Origin: Bacteroidales bacterium | GTDB lineage: Bacteria > Bacteroidota > Bacteroidia > Bacteroidales > UBA932 | Direction: 5' to 3' | NCBI GenBank assembly: GCA_017549145.1 | Contig: JAFYVM010000057.1 | Location: 49,145 to 113,144 of the forward strand | Length of the DNA: 64,000 nucleotides | Shown: piece by piece, positions 1-10,613 of the stretch | Position numbering within the stretch: the first letter of the stretch is position 1 | Layout of the letters: each line of letters begins with the position of its first letter | The notes under the pieces: generated by a model | The model's input: the letters and a program-made list of their open reading frames with translations, nothing else | What the model was told of the DNA's origin: nothing | Database searches by the model: none | Translations under genes and position numbers: made by a program

Positions 1-2050
1 TACCACCATAGTTTGCACCTCCGCTGATGAGAGGCTGCCAACCATAATTGCTGATGCCATCCTGGTTACCTGTCATACCGTAGCTGGCGCGAATCTTCAA
101 TTCTGTTGCAGGTGATGGCCAGAAATCCTCCTTAGATACGTTCCATCCGAGAGATACTGAAGGGAACATACCCCAACGATACTTAGGAGCGAAACGGCTT
201 GAACCATCCGCACGGAGAGTTGCATTGAGGACATATCTGTCTTTCCATGCAAAGTTCAATCTACCATACCAAGACTCCAAAGCGTAATCAGAAGTTCCAC
301 CTGTAACACCTGAAATAACTGCAGCTACTCCCACAGTATTGAATGAAGGAGATGGGAAGTTCTGCGCGTCGATACTGTTTGCACGAGCAGATGTCTTCTG
401 GTATGAGTGACCAGCCATTGCTCCGAAAGTAAGATCACCCCACTTATTGTCATAAGTAAAGAATGTCTCGATGAGGTTGCTCATGATGAAACGATTCTTC
501 TCGATAACACGACCGTTATCCTCCTTGTATGGGTGATTTGCGTTATAGTAGAGATAATCAAGAGTATATCCTGCATCTGTACTGAAAGAAGCCTTGAATT
601 TAAGACCCTTGTAGATTTCTGCCTGTGCCCAAAGAGCTCCGAGGAATCTATACTGATTTACATAAACAGTCTCCTCTTCAAGAATCTGCACAGGGTTGTG
701 ACGAGAAAGCTCGTCTGTACCTCCGAGGTAGTAGTCTCCATTTGGTTTGTAAGGACGGTCAAACGGACGCTGCTCTACCATACGCGCAACAATAGTCGAA
801 CCGATTGTAGCACCTGGAACTCGGTTGTTATTAATGAAGTTACCGCTCATGTTAGCTCCGATTTCGAGCCACTTGGCCATCTTGTGTGAGAGATTAGCCT
901 TGAGATTAACCTTTGTGATCTCGTTTGTCTTGATTACACCTTCCTGGTTAGCGAAGCTGGCAGCAGCATAAATCTTAGTCTTGTTTGTTCCACCTGTAAA
1001 TGAAACGTCTGCATTGTGCGAGAGACCAAGACGAGTTGCTACGTCAAGCCAGTTTGTATCAGGAAGACCATCAAATGGGTTACGAATTTGCTGTACATAG
1101 CCTGAGCTAGTCTGTACAAAGCCATTCTGATTGTTGTAGTTATCAATAGCCTCGTTGTAGATTCTTACCCATGACTCAGAGTCTGCATATTTGATTCTGT
1201 TCTTGTTATTGAACTCTGAAACGCCAAAGCTATAGTTTACCTTCACTTCAGATCTACCCTCACGACCAGACTTAGTTGTGATAAGGATAACACCATTTGT
1301 AGCTCTTGAACCATAGATTGCAGCAGCAGCGGCATCCTTAAGGACTTCAATAGACTCAATATCATTGAGGTTCAACACTGAAAGCGAGCTAAGATCCTCA
1401 CCGAATGTATAGAGGTTACCTGCCTCGTTGCTTAGAGGAATACCATCAATTACATAAAGAGGCTCATTGCTGGCACTGAGTGAGCTTGATCCACGGATGC
1501 TCATACGCTCTGATGTACCGAGGTTACCAGATGAAGTGGTGATGTTCACACCGGCGATACGACCCTGAAGCATTTCAGTCGGGCTGAGCGCTGTTCTAAG
1601 GTTATTTTCATCTGGTTTGAATGATGCGATTGAGTTGGTGACGAGTTCGCGGCGCTGAGAACCGTATGCCACAACGACTACGTCTTCAAGAACGTCTGCA
1701 TCTGGAGCCAATGTAACATTGATTGGTTGAGAAGGATCTGTTACTACAACCTCCTGAGTTGCCATTCCAAGGAATGCGACCTCGAGTGTTACAGGAACTG
1801 AAACACCACTGAGGGTAAATTTTCCTTCAAAATCTGTGATGACACCATTCTTAGTGCCTTTTACCATAACGGATGCTCCGATTACCGGACCGACTTCGTC
1901 AAGAACCGTTCCCTTGACAGTGGCATTCGTTACGACTTTTCCGTCTGAATCAGGCTGCGGTTGCTGAGCCTGAACGGAAACCGATAGAAAAATCGCAGAT
2001 GCTATCATTATCAGCATCTTTGCGATGGATAGCTTCTTCGGGTTATCCAT
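1..2050 (-). CDS. SusC/RagA-class TonB-dependent outer-membrane transporter, 3' end cut by window
   Basis: Outer-membrane receptor of the class that, with a SusD-type lipoprotein, imports glycans or peptides using TonB energy. About 683 residues are visible; the rest of the barrel lies left of position 1. Seen: signal peptide at about 1-29 ending VSVQAQ, a carboxypeptidase-regulatory-like beta domain at about 44-118, and the plug domain at about 130-262 closing with the class motif ATNGVILITTKSG; barrel sequence rich in Tyr, Asn and Gly follows, including RADGSSRF. The ATG at 2050 is chosen because it gives the signal peptide directly and lies about 52 nt below a -7 element at 2109-2116. A susD partner is expected beyond the left edge; its substrate cannot be told from this part. 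Confidence 0.95.
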   Translation of the reverse strand, partial: MDNPKKLSIAKMLIMIASAIFLSVSVQAQQPQPDSDGKVVTNATVKGTVLDEVGPVIGASVMVKGTKNGVITDFEGKFTLSGVSVPVTLEVAFLGMATQEVVVTDPSQPINVTLAPDADVLEDVVVVAYGSQRRELVTNSIASFKPDENNLRTALSPTEMLQGRIAGVNITTSSGNLGTSERMSIRGSSSLSASNEPLYVIDGIPLSNEAGNLYTFGEDLSSLSVLNLNDIESIEVLKDAAAAAIYGSRATNGVILITTKSGREGRSEVKVNYSFGVSEFNNKNRIKYADSESWVRIYNEAIDNYNNQNGFVQTSSGYVQQIRNPFDGLPDTNWLDVATRLGLSHNADVSFTGGTNKTKIYAAASFANQEGVIKTNEITKVNLKANLSHKMAKWLEIGANMSGNFINNNRVPGATIGSTIVARMVEQRPFDRPYKPNGDYYLGGTDELSRHNPVQILEEETVYVNQYRFLGALWAQAEIYKGLKFKASFSTDAGYTLDYLYYNANHPYKEDNGRVIEKNRFIMSNLIETFFTYDNKWGDLTFGAMAGHSYQKTSARANSIDAQNFPSPSFNTVGVAAVISGVTGGTSDYALESWYGRLNFAWKDRYVLNATLRADGSSRFAPKYRWGMFPSVSLGWNVSKEDFWPSPATELKIRASYGMTGNQDGISNYGWQPLISGGANYGG

Positions 2051-2108
2051 GTCTTGTGTTATTAGTGGTTAATGTTATTGGGTTGGGCGAATTTCCGCCT
2101 GTAAAAAG

Positions 2109-2116
2109 CAAATATA
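2109..2116 (-). promoter_or_regulatory. Promoter -7 element for susC-like gene
   Basis: On the minus strand this reads TATATTTG, a full match to the Bacteroidota -7 consensus TAnnTTTG. No clear -33 element. The predicted leader of about 50 nt begins with a small hairpin (GGCGGAAATTCGCC). Confidence 0.55.
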
Positions 2117-2195
2117 CACATCTTTTCTCATATATATACCAGCCCACTACAAAAACACTATATTCTCGTTCGACTTTTTTCTAATAAAACGCGAC

Positions 2196-2241
2196 CAAAA
2201 GAAAAAGAAAAGGAGCCGCTGCATCACTGCAATCGACTCCT
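2196..2241 (-). terminator. Rho-independent-type terminator after groSL
   Basis: Read leftward, an imperfect stem (AGGAG...CTCCT outer arms with an inner TGCA/TGCA stem, 2211-2241) is followed by a T-rich run at 2196-2210. It lies about 100 nt past the groL stop and ahead of the susC promoter, so it would separate the two transcription units. Confidence 0.6.
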
Positions 2242-2297
2242 AAACGTGTACTAAAACCTAAACCTGCTGCAAAGATGAGGAAAGGTTTTGAAATATT

Positions 2298-2332
2298 GCA
2301 CACTGAAATGAAAAAAAATCACTTCCGTGTGC
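2298..2332. terminator. Hairpin directly downstream of groL
   Basis: Arms GCACAC (2298-2303) and GTGTGC (2327-2332) enclose a second paired block, TGAAATGA against TCACTTC-type sequence, with an A/T loop. A run of seven T follows on the plus strand (2334-2340), so the T-tract polarity suits rightward transcription although the upstream gene, groL, reads leftward. It may act as a bidirectional stop or as an mRNA 3' protector. Confidence 0.45.
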
Positions 2333-2347
2333 ATTTTTTTATGTTTT

Positions 2348-4242
<1,895 letters not shown>

Positions 4243-4269
4243 ATTTATTTTGTTTTAATATTTCTTTTA

Positions 4270-4316
4270 AGATCCTTCGCTTCGATCAAGATGACTGAGT
4301 GAGCTCAGGATGACAT
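4270..4316. repeat. REP-like element in the groS leader
   Basis: Contains the pair of words GATCCTTCGCTTCGATCA and GAGCTCAGGATGACA, a diverged copy of the intergenic repeat seen again at 25337-25428 and 45795-45820 (CTTCACTTCGTTCAGRATGACA-type words). The copy is part of the untranslated leader of groS. Confidence 0.6.
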
Positions 4317-4318
4317 TG

Positions 4319-4361
4319 AAAAAACAAACAAAATGCCAGTGGGGAAAGACTGACATTTTGT
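4319..4361 (-). terminator. galM terminator, carrying heat-shock-type motif
   Basis: Read leftward: a 13-bp stem with one G-T pair (4349-4361 against 4328-4340), an 8-nt loop and a T-rich tail (4318-4327). It follows the galM stop by about 14 nt, so it is a good intrinsic terminator. The distal arm overlaps a perfect palindrome TGACATTTTGTCA (4351-4363), and both arms contain ACTGnCATTTTG; see the finding on lon. It may therefore serve both as terminator and as a groSL control site. Confidence 0.6.
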
Positions 4362-4375
4362 CATATTATATAGTA

Positions 4376-5500
4376 TTATTTTGTACCGAAGCGGTACACA
4401 CAAGTATGAGTATAGCTCTCTCCAGGGTTCAAAAGTGTTGAAGGGAAGTTGGCATGATTCGGAGTGTCAGGATATTTCTGAGTCTCCAAAGCAATCGACT
4501 CACGATAATTAAGTGTTCTACCATACTTTCCGACAGTTGTGCCATCAAAGAAATTTCCGCCATAAAACTGAAGAGCCGGCTGATCTGTCCAGACTTCCAT
4601 ATATCGTCCAGAAGCTGGTTCCCAAACAGAAGCAGCTAGCTCAAGTTCAGACTCGGTCTTACGGTCAAGCACCCAGTTATGGTCATATCCGGCGCCATTC
4701 TTAAGTTGCTCATTTTCAACCTCAAGATCCTGTCCAATCGCCTTAGGCTCACGGAAATCAAACGGAGTACCCTCTACCGGAACGATCTCACCTGTAGGAA
4801 TCAGCACAGAGTCCACAGGAGTAGTCTTCGATGCATTGATAAAGAGAACGTGGTCATTGATTGTACCATTACCCTCGCCTTTGAGATTGAAGAAAGAATG
4901 GTGAGAAATATTCACATGAGTAGCCTTGTCTGTCTGAGCAAGATAGTCCACTCTGAACTCATTTTCAGGAGTAAGAGTGTATGTCATCATGATTTTAAGA
5001 TTGCCTGGCATACCTTCCTGTCCGTCAGGACGTAGATATGAAAGAACAATCGAGTTGGCTGTCAATGTATCCACATCCCATACGACCATATCAAGTCCCT
5101 TCAAGCCACCATGCAAAGTCTGACCGAAATTATTCTGTGGGAATGTATATACATGGTCACCGATGGTATATGTACCTTTTGCAATTCTATTTGCATAAGG
5201 ACCCACAACAGCACCAAGGAAACGCTCACCAGGGTTATTCACATAATTCTCAAGATTGTTATAACCAAGCACAATATCTTCCTGATTACCAGACTTATCA
5301 GGTGTCCAAAGTGTTACTACGCGCGCACCAAAATTGGTCACCTGCATTGTAAGTTCTCCTGCCTGAAGAGTGTATAAAGAGACCTGCTTGCCATCAACCT
5401 CTGCTTCAAATGCAGATGCATCAAGAAGTTGGACCTGTTTTTTCTGGGCACATGAGAAAATGGCTAGGCAAGCCATCATTATAAATGCAATCTTTTTCAT
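4376..5500 (-). CDS. galM: Aldose 1-epimerase, predicted lipoprotein
   Basis: Mutarotase that interconverts alpha and beta anomers of galactose or glucose. From the chosen ATG at 5500 the product has 374 residues with a type II signal peptide whose lipobox LAIFSC predicts a periplasm-facing lipid-anchored enzyme, unlike cytosolic E. coli GalM. Family motifs: GPYANRIAKG, NISHHSFFNLKG (catalytic His, about 200), YDHNWVLD, and the catalytic Glu in ALETQKYPDTPN (about 339). A longer reading frame from 5539 would put a hydrophilic stretch before the signal peptide and start inside the promoter, so it was not used. A -7 element lies at 5537-5544. Substrate range is inference. Confidence 0.93.
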   Translation of the reverse strand: MKKIAFIMMACLAIFSCAQKKQVQLLDASAFEAEVDGKQVSLYTLQAGELTMQVTNFGARVVTLWTPDKSGNQEDIVLGYNNLENYVNNPGERFLGAVVGPYANRIAKGTYTIGDHVYTFPQNNFGQTLHGGLKGLDMVVWDVDTLTANSIVLSYLRPDGQEGMPGNLKIMMTYTLTPENEFRVDYLAQTDKATHVNISHHSFFNLKGEGNGTINDHVLFINASKTTPVDSVLIPTGEIVPVEGTPFDFREPKAIGQDLEVENEQLKNGAGYDHNWVLDRKTESELELAASVWEPASGRYMEVWTDQPALQFYGGNFFDGTTVGKYGRTLNYRESIALETQKYPDTPNHANFPSTLLNPGESYTHTCVYRFGTK

Positions 5501-5536
5501 AACAATAGGGTTTCGATTGGAATTGCTCGAACTACA

Positions 5537-5544
5537 CAAAGTTA
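5537..5544 (-). promoter_or_regulatory. Promoter -7 element for galM
   Basis: Minus-strand TAACTTTG, matching TAnnTTTG. Expected start of transcription about 30 nt ahead of the galM ATG. The divergent DUF819 promoter lies 13 nt away. Confidence 0.55.
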
Positions 5545-5557
5545 GGAAAGTTTTTTG

Positions 5558-5565
5558 TAAGTTTG
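5558..5565 (+). promoter_or_regulatory. Promoter -7 element for DUF819 gene
   Basis: TAAGTTTG matches TAnnTTTG; the start codon at 5585 is 20 nt further on, leaving a leader of about 13 nt. Confidence 0.5.
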
Positions 5566-5584
5566 TCGGACTAAAGCTAAAACC

Positions 5585-6748
5585 ATGACCATTTTTAACC
5601 TTATCATGCTTTGCCTGATATTCTGCATAGCCCCTGCGGGAGTGCTGTGGGTATGCAAGAGAGTCAGTTTCTTAGGAAAAATCGGACCGGTACTCCTGCT
5701 CTATATTCTCGGAGTAATCATAGGTAATATCGGTATTAAACCAGAAGGCATGAGCACACTTCAAGACATTATGTCCAGTGCAATGGTGCCACTTGCAATC
5801 CCAATGATGCTTTTCGGCTGCACATTCCGCCTCAGAGAGACAAAACAGCAGTTAAAAGCCCTTGTGACAGGACTTACAGCAGTCGTAATTGCTGTCATCA
5901 TAGGTTATCTCATATTCGGACACAACATTGATGAAGGAGCAAAGATCGGAGGTATGCTTACCGGAGTCTACACCGGAGGTACAATCAACCTTGCTGCACT
6001 TAAGACCATGCTGGGAGTGAGGAACGAAACATACATCCTTCTCAACTCATACGACATGCTTGTCAGCTTCCTTTATCTGACATTCCTCCTTACTATCGGA
6101 ATCAAACTTTTCAGAAAATTTCTTCCATTCAAGCCAGATGCACTTGAGCATGGGTCCTATGCCAGAGTCATCAAAGAGAATCAGGAAAACGAGGGAGATT
6201 ACAGCCAGCTTTTCACTAAGGCAGGAATGAAAGATGCCGGCAGACTCTTAGGTATTACCTTGCTGATATGCGCCATCTCCGGAGGTGTGGCTATACTCTT
6301 GCCAGAAAGCATGTTCATGGTAATTTTCATCCTCATGCTCACCACACTTGGACTCATCTGTTCTTTCATCAAGCCAATACACAATCTCAAACACAGCTAC
6401 AATATAGGTATGTACTTTATCTATATTTTCTGCATTGTAGTGGCTTCAATGGCAGATTTGACAAATCTGAATCTCACAGGTAGCCTCAACCTGCTTGCCT
6501 ACTTGCTGTTTGTAGTCTTCGGTTCTTTGGGTATTCAGGCTCTGCTTGCCAGATTATTCAAGATTGACGCAGACACTATGGTAATTGCGTCGGTGACCTT
6601 CATTAACTCTCCACCGTTCGTTCCAATGATGGCAGCGGCTATGAAAAACAGAAGAGTACTGGTAACAGGACTCACATTAGGAATCATCGGATACGCCGTA
6701 GGTAACTACCTCGGCTTCCTTATAAGCGAACTTCTTAAATTGCTATAG
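5585..6748 (+). CDS. DUF819 family integral membrane protein
   Basis: Inner-membrane protein of 387 residues with about ten to twelve hydrophobic segments running the whole length and two similar halves (break near 195-215). The sequence MLTGVYTGGTINLAAL at about 124-139 and the matching FINSPPFVPMMAAAM near the C terminus are typical of DUF819 (YjcL-like) proteins, whose fold resembles sodium-coupled anion transporters. No substrate is established for the family. It is divergent from galM and its 3' end overlaps the convergent methylase gene by 6 nt. A role in organic anion transport is inference. Confidence 0.85.
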   Translation: MTIFNLIMLCLIFCIAPAGVLWVCKRVSFLGKIGPVLLLYILGVIIGNIGIKPEGMSTLQDIMSSAMVPLAIPMMLFGCTFRLRETKQQLKALVTGLTAVVIAVIIGYLIFGHNIDEGAKIGGMLTGVYTGGTINLAALKTMLGVRNETYILLNSYDMLVSFLYLTFLLTIGIKLFRKFLPFKPDALEHGSYARVIKENQENEGDYSQLFTKAGMKDAGRLLGITLLICAISGGVAILLPESMFMVIFILMLTTLGLICSFIKPIHNLKHSYNIGMYFIYIFCIVVASMADLTNLNLTGSLNLLAYLLFVVFGSLGIQALLARLFKIDADTMVIASVTFINSPPFVPMMAAAMKNRRVLVTGLTLGIIGYAVGNYLGFLISELLKLL

Positions 6749-7273
6749 ATTCAGGCGGAAATGCCAGAGAATAACTCCAACACTCACTGACACGTTCAGC
6801 GAATGTTTAGTACCGAACTGCGGGATTTCAAGGGAAAAGTCAGAAGCATCGACTACCTCCTGAGAAACTCCCGCAACTTCATTTCCAAAGACCACAGCAT
6901 AACGTTTGCCTTTCTCAGGAACGAACTCATTGAGCATAACAGAACCGACAGTCTGCTCAGCACTGACAATAATGTAACCTTCCTCTTTCAAAATACGGAT
7001 TGCATCCATCGTGTCATCTACATGCTCCCATGCCACACTATCCTCTGCTCCAAGGGCAGATTTATGGATTTCTGCAGAAGGCGGAACAGCACAGATGCCG
7101 CATAGCCAGACCTTATCAATCTTGAAAGAATCAGCAGTACGAAACGCAGAGCCCACGTTATGAGCGCTGCGCACATTATCCAACACAACTACGATACCCG
7201 ACTCAGGAAGGTCCTTATACTGGTCTGCCGAAACACGACCAAGTTCTATATTCAGGAGTTTTCTATTCTGCAT
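6743..7273 (-). CDS. SpoU/TrmH-family RNA 2'-O-methyltransferase
   Basis: SAM-dependent ribose methylase of the SPOUT (trefoil-knot) group, acting on tRNA or rRNA in the cytoplasm. The 176-residue protein shows all three family motifs: LDNVRSAHNVGSAFRTAD (about 31-48, catalytic Asn/Arg), VVFGNEVAGVSQEV (about 127-140) and IPQFGTKHSLNVSVSVGV (about 150-167). It lacks an N-terminal substrate-binding domain, like the short TrmH/TrmL-type enzymes, so the exact target nucleotide cannot be named. Convergent with the DUF819 gene (6-nt overlap) and with its own -7 element at 7292-7299. Confidence 0.92.
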   Translation of the reverse strand: MQNRKLLNIELGRVSADQYKDLPESGIVVVLDNVRSAHNVGSAFRTADSFKIDKVWLCGICAVPPSAEIHKSALGAEDSVAWEHVDDTMDAIRILKEEGYIIVSAEQTVGSVMLNEFVPEKGKRYAVVFGNEVAGVSQEVVDASDFSLEIPQFGTKHSLNVSVSVGVILWHFRLNL

Positions 7274-7291
7274 AGGTAAAATTTATCAACA

Positions 7292-7299
7292 CAAAGGTA
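7292..7299 (-). promoter_or_regulatory. Promoter -7 element for trmH-type gene
   Basis: Minus-strand TACCTTTG; a TTTG word lies 17 nt upstream at 7317-7320 (minus). Leader about 12 nt. Confidence 0.5.
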
Positions 7300-7328
7300 A
7301 CTCATTTCCGAAAAAACAAAAAATTATG

Positions 7329-7336
7329 TACTTTTG
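7329..7336 (+). promoter_or_regulatory. Promoter -7 element for glyA
   Basis: TACTTTTG matches TAnnTTTG. Transcription would begin near 7343, after the in-frame upstream ATG at 7334; this supports 7358 as the true glyA start. Confidence 0.55.
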
Positions 7337-7357
7337 CACTCCCTTAAAAATTATCCT

Positions 7358-8686
7358 ATGAAACAAGATCTTCAAACATTTAAGCTGATTAAGAAAGAAG
7401 AAGAGAGACAGACCGCTGGTATTGAGCTTATTGCGTCTGAAAACTATGTAAGCAAACAGGTTCTTGAGGCCTTGGGATCGATCTGCACAAACAAATATGC
7501 AGAGGGCTACCCAGGAGCAAGATACTATGGTGGCTGTGAAGTTGTTGACCAGATTGAGCAGCTTGCAATTGACAGACTTTGTGAACTTTTCGAGGCAGAG
7601 TATGCAAATGTTCAGCCTCACTCAGGTGCACAGGCAAACATGGCAGTCTTGATGTCATGCCTTAAGCCAGGTGACACATTCATGGGATTGGATCTCGCAC
7701 ACGGAGGACACTTGACACATGGTTCACCAGTGAACATGTCCGGTATTCTCTACAATGCAGTAGCATACGGTCTTAACGAAAAGACTGGTATGGTTGACTA
7801 CGAGCAGATGGAGCAGAGAGCTCTTGAGTTCAAACCAAAACTTATCATCGGAGGTGCATCGGCATACTCTCGTGAGTGGGATTATGCAAGAATGCGTGAG
7901 ATCGCTGACAAGGTAGGTGCTCTTCTTATGGTCGATATGGCTCACACTGCAGGTCTTATTGCAGCTGGTCTCTTGAGCAATCCGGTAAAATACGCACACA
8001 TCGTAACTTCTACAACTCATAAGACCCTCAGAGGTCCACGTGGTGGTATCATCTTGATGGGCAAGGACTTTGACAACCCATGGGGTCTCACTACTCCTAA
8101 GGGCGTTGTAAAGAAGATGTCTCAGATTCTCAACTCAAGCGTATTCCCAGGAGTTCAGGGTGGTCCGCTCGAGCATTGTATCGCAGCGAAGGCAGTTTCA
8201 TTCTATGAGGCGCTTCAGCCAGAGTACAAGGAGTACCAGAAGCAGGTGATATCAAATGCGAATGTAATGGCAGAAGCATTTGTTAAGAGAGGATATAAGA
8301 TTGTATCAGGCGGTACTGACAACCACCTTATGCTTATCGACCTCCGCACTAAGTTCCCAGAACTTACTGGTAAGGTTGCAGAGAAAGAGCTTGTCAAAGC
8401 AGAGATTACAGTTAACAAGAACATGGTTCCATTCGACTCACGCTCTCCATTCCAGACTTCAGGAATCCGAGTTGGAACTCCAGCAATCACATCCCGTGGT
8501 TTCGTAGAGAAAGATATGGAATTCATCGTAAATCTTATCGACAAGGTCCTCACAAACGCTGCAGCTAACCTTGACCTTATCGCAGGTAAGACAGAAGAGG
8601 GTCGCGAGGCATACGAAAAGGTAATTAGCGATGTAAAGAAGCAGGTTCGCATGAAGACTAACGGAATGCCACTCAACCGCTACTAA
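7358..8686 (+). CDS. glyA: Serine hydroxymethyltransferase
   Basis: PLP enzyme converting serine plus tetrahydrofolate to glycine plus methylene-tetrahydrofolate, the main source of one-carbon units. From ATG 7358 the product has 442 residues, close to the family. Seen: substrate-loop sequence [13 protein letters not shown] near the N terminus, [15 protein letters not shown], and the PLP-lysine motif [15 protein letters not shown] in the middle. An upstream in-frame ATG at 7334 overlaps the promoter and is rejected. Transcription probably ends at the 17-bp perfect hairpin at 8701-8741, which lies partly inside the convergent rluD gene. Confidence 0.98.
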   Translation: MKQDLQTFKLIKKEEERQTAGIELIASENYVSKQVLEALGSICTNKYAEGYPGARYYGGCEVVDQIEQLAIDRLCELFEAEYANVQPHSGAQANMAVLMSCLKPGDTFMGLDLAHGGHLTHGSPVNMSGILYNAVAYGLNEKTGMVDYEQMEQRALEFKPKLIIGGASAYSREWDYARMREIADKVGALLMVDMAHTAGLIAAGLLSNPVKYAHIVTSTTHKTLRGPRGGIILMGKDFDNPWGLTTPKGVVKKMSQILNSSVFPGVQGGPLEHCIAAKAVSFYEALQPEYKEYQKQVISNANVMAEAFVKRGYKIVSGGTDNHLMLIDLRTKFPELTGKVAEKELVKAEITVNKNMVPFDSRSPFQTSGIRVGTPAITSRGFVEKDMEFIVNLIDKVLTNAAANLDLIAGKTEEGREAYEKVISDVKKQVRMKTNGMPLNRY

Positions 8687-8700
8687 TCATCCAGACACTA

Positions 8701-8741
8701 CAGAAAACATGGTCCCTATTCTTCAGGGACCATGTTTTCTG
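8701..8741. terminator. Bidirectional terminator hairpin shared by glyA and rluD
   Basis: Perfect 17-bp inverted repeat (8701-8717 and 8725-8741) with a 7-nt loop. The arms contain AAAAC/GTTTT, giving T-rich sequence at the end of the stem in both directions. The rluD stop codon (8716-8718) sits at the loop edge and the last eight rluD codons form one arm. Confidence 0.75.
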
Positions 8742-9795
8742 CATATTTACGCCACTTGTCAATCAGCGCCTGCATATCATCAGGAAGCTTGGAATCCAAG
8801 CGGATCATCTCTTTAGTTCTAGGATGAACAAATCCAAGGGTCTTTGCATGGAGAGCCTGACGAGGAAGAAGCTTGAAGCAATTCTCTATGAACTGACGAT
8901 ACTTAGCATAGATTGTTCCCTTGCGAATCTCCGAACCATCATAACGTTCATCATTGAAGAGCGGATGACCAATCCAATTGAAATGAACACGGATCTGGTG
9001 AGTTCTACCTGTTTCAAGACGACACTCAACCACAGTCACATATCCGAATCTCTCTAGAACCTTATAATGTGTCACAGCATGTTTTCCATGATCACCATCA
9101 GGGAAAACCTTGAAACGCATTCTATCATTAGGATCACGACCGATATTACCAACAATTGTTCCCTCATCTTCTTTCAGATTACCCCAGACGATAGCAACAT
9201 ATCGGCGCTCGATTGAATGTACAAAGAACTGCTTAGCTAGATTGAGCTGAGCCTCATCATTCTTCGCCACTACCAACAGACCTGAAGTATCCTTATCGAT
9301 TCGATGCACCAGCACACCCATTCTCTCATCCTGAGCATCAGGTCCCTGTGATATTCCAAGGTGATGAGCAAGAGCATTTACAAGTGTACCGCTGAAATGG
9401 CCATGTCCCGGATGTACAACCATTCCGGCCTCCTTGTTAAGAACTAGAAGGTCCTCATCCTCATATACAATATTCAATGGAATAGCCTCTGGAAGAATCT
9501 CCAATCCCCTACGCTGATATGGCATCACGAATGTCACCACATCACCAGGTCTTACCACATAATTGGCCTTTACGATCTTATCATTAACTCTGATATACTC
9601 AGCCTTGATAGCCAACTGAATACGATGTCTGGAAGTGTACTCCATATGAGTAGCCAGATACTTATCCACACGCATCGGCACCTGTCCCGCAGAAATGTCA
9701 AAGCGGTAATGCTCAAACATTTCCTGCTGCTCATCCTCACAAGCTACTTCATCAGGAAGTTCGAAGTCAATCTGATCAATTTCATCTCTCACCAT
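8716..9795 (-). CDS. rluD: RluA-family 23S rRNA pseudouridine synthase
   Basis: Isomerises uridines in 23S rRNA. The 359-residue protein has an N-terminal extension, an S4 RNA-binding domain at about 35-100 (MRVDKYLATHMEYTSRHRIQ), then the catalytic domain with the Asp motif HRIDKDTSGLLVVAKND at about 165-181 and GRTHQIRVHF at about 264-273. Length and domain order match RluD of Bacteroidota rather than RluA or RluC, though the exact uridines are inferred. It is the last gene of the leftward lysE-like/DUF362/PASTA/rluD run, 6 nt after the PASTA gene, and its 3' end forms part of the terminator. Confidence 0.93.
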   Translation of the reverse strand: MVRDEIDQIDFELPDEVACEDEQQEMFEHYRFDISAGQVPMRVDKYLATHMEYTSRHRIQLAIKAEYIRVNDKIVKANYVVRPGDVVTFVMPYQRRGLEILPEAIPLNIVYEDEDLLVLNKEAGMVVHPGHGHFSGTLVNALAHHLGISQGPDAQDERMGVLVHRIDKDTSGLLVVAKNDEAQLNLAKQFFVHSIERRYVAIVWGNLKEDEGTIVGNIGRDPNDRMRFKVFPDGDHGKHAVTHYKVLERFGYVTVVECRLETGRTHQIRVHFNWIGHPLFNDERYDGSEIRKGTIYAKYRQFIENCFKLLPRQALHAKTLGFVHPRTKEMIRLDSKLPDDMQALIDKWRKYAENMVPEE

Positions 9796-9801
9796 AATCT
9801 C

Positions 9802-10608
9802 CTATTTCTTCTTTGATTTAGTTGTTGACTTCTTGCTTGACTTAGCTGGCTTATATAACTCTGGATGTTTAGTTAGATAAATTGTCACAGGACTTCCCTT
9901 GCTGATACGATACTGTGCATTTGGTTTCTGCATATAAACCACAGACCTCAGGCTATCGCTATATGATACAACTGAAGTATCGCAGACAATCTTTCCCACA
10001 TTAAGAGAATTGCCATGGATTGCATCTACAGCAGTCATATAAGTCATGCCATCAAGCTTAGGTACCAAGCTGGTGTAATCTGAGGAATTAAGTCCCACAA
10101 CCAAATCGATTGCAGTTCCTGTCTCAACCTTTGTACCTGAAGTAATAGGCTTGCCACCACGCTGCTGTCCAAGAACGTTATCTGTAGCCATATCACTCCT
10201 GTAGATGAGTCTACCGAGAGTCAATCCACGAGACTGAAGATCTGCAATTGCCTGTCTGAGTGAATAGCCGACAAGATTAGGAACAACAACCTTCTTAGTA
10301 GAGACTGCGTTAATTGTGATGAGGATTCTTCTTCCTTTCTTTACCTTGCTGTCAGCAATCGGGTTCTGCTTGAACACAGCACCTTTTGTCATCTTCTTGA
10401 CATATACTGAATCCACAACATCAAGTCTGACATTAGCCTCCTTTGCAAGTTGCTCTGCCTCAGGGATTGTCATATTGTAGAAATCCGGAACTGATATCTC
10501 CCTATTATGCATTGTACCAATATTCAACAAGAACATTGCTCCAAACAGCAACACGAGAGCAATACCGACCGCAAAAGCCAGATGTTTCAAAATCTTCTTA
10601 ATATCCAT
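9802..10608 (-). CDS. Membrane-anchored PASTA-domain protein
   Basis: Single-pass envelope protein. One membrane segment at about 8-28 is followed by three PASTA repeats in the periplasm (about 35-100, 105-175, 178-245; each with the VPNLVGYSLRQAIADL-like start) and a Ser/Lys-rich tail (KSSKKSTTKSKKK). PASTA domains bind peptidoglycan fragments or beta-lactams in Gram-positive kinases and PBPs; here no kinase or transpeptidase domain is attached, as is usual for this Bacteroidota gene next to rluD. ATG 10608 is preferred to the TTG nine bases earlier; it leaves 5 nt after the DUF362 stop. Role in wall sensing is inference. Confidence 0.9.
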   Translation of the reverse strand: MDIKKILKHLAFAVGIALVLLFGAMFLLNIGTMHNREISVPDFYNMTIPEAEQLAKEANVRLDVVDSVYVKKMTKGAVFKQNPIADSKVKKGRRILITINAVSTKKVVVPNLVGYSLRQAIADLQSRGLTLGRLIYRSDMATDNVLGQQRGGKPITSGTKVETGTAIDLVVGLNSSDYTSLVPKLDGMTYMTAVDAIHGNSLNVGKIVCDTSVVSYSDSLRSVVYMQKPNAQYRISKGSPVTIYLTKHPELYKPAKSSKKSTTKSKKK

Positions 10609-10613
10609 AATTA

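Noticed and set aside
407-889. 160-codon plus-strand frame inside the susC-like gene
   Set aside because: No family resemblance, and the opposite strand carries an unmistakable SusC-class sequence.
4320-4342. TGGCATTTTGTTTG upstream of groS as a sigma-54 promoter
   Set aside because: Lacks the GC of the -12 element and is better explained as terminator stem plus T-run.
4243-4375. CIRCE element for HrcA ahead of groSL
   Set aside because: No sequence near TTAGCACTC-N9-GAGTGCTAA is present.
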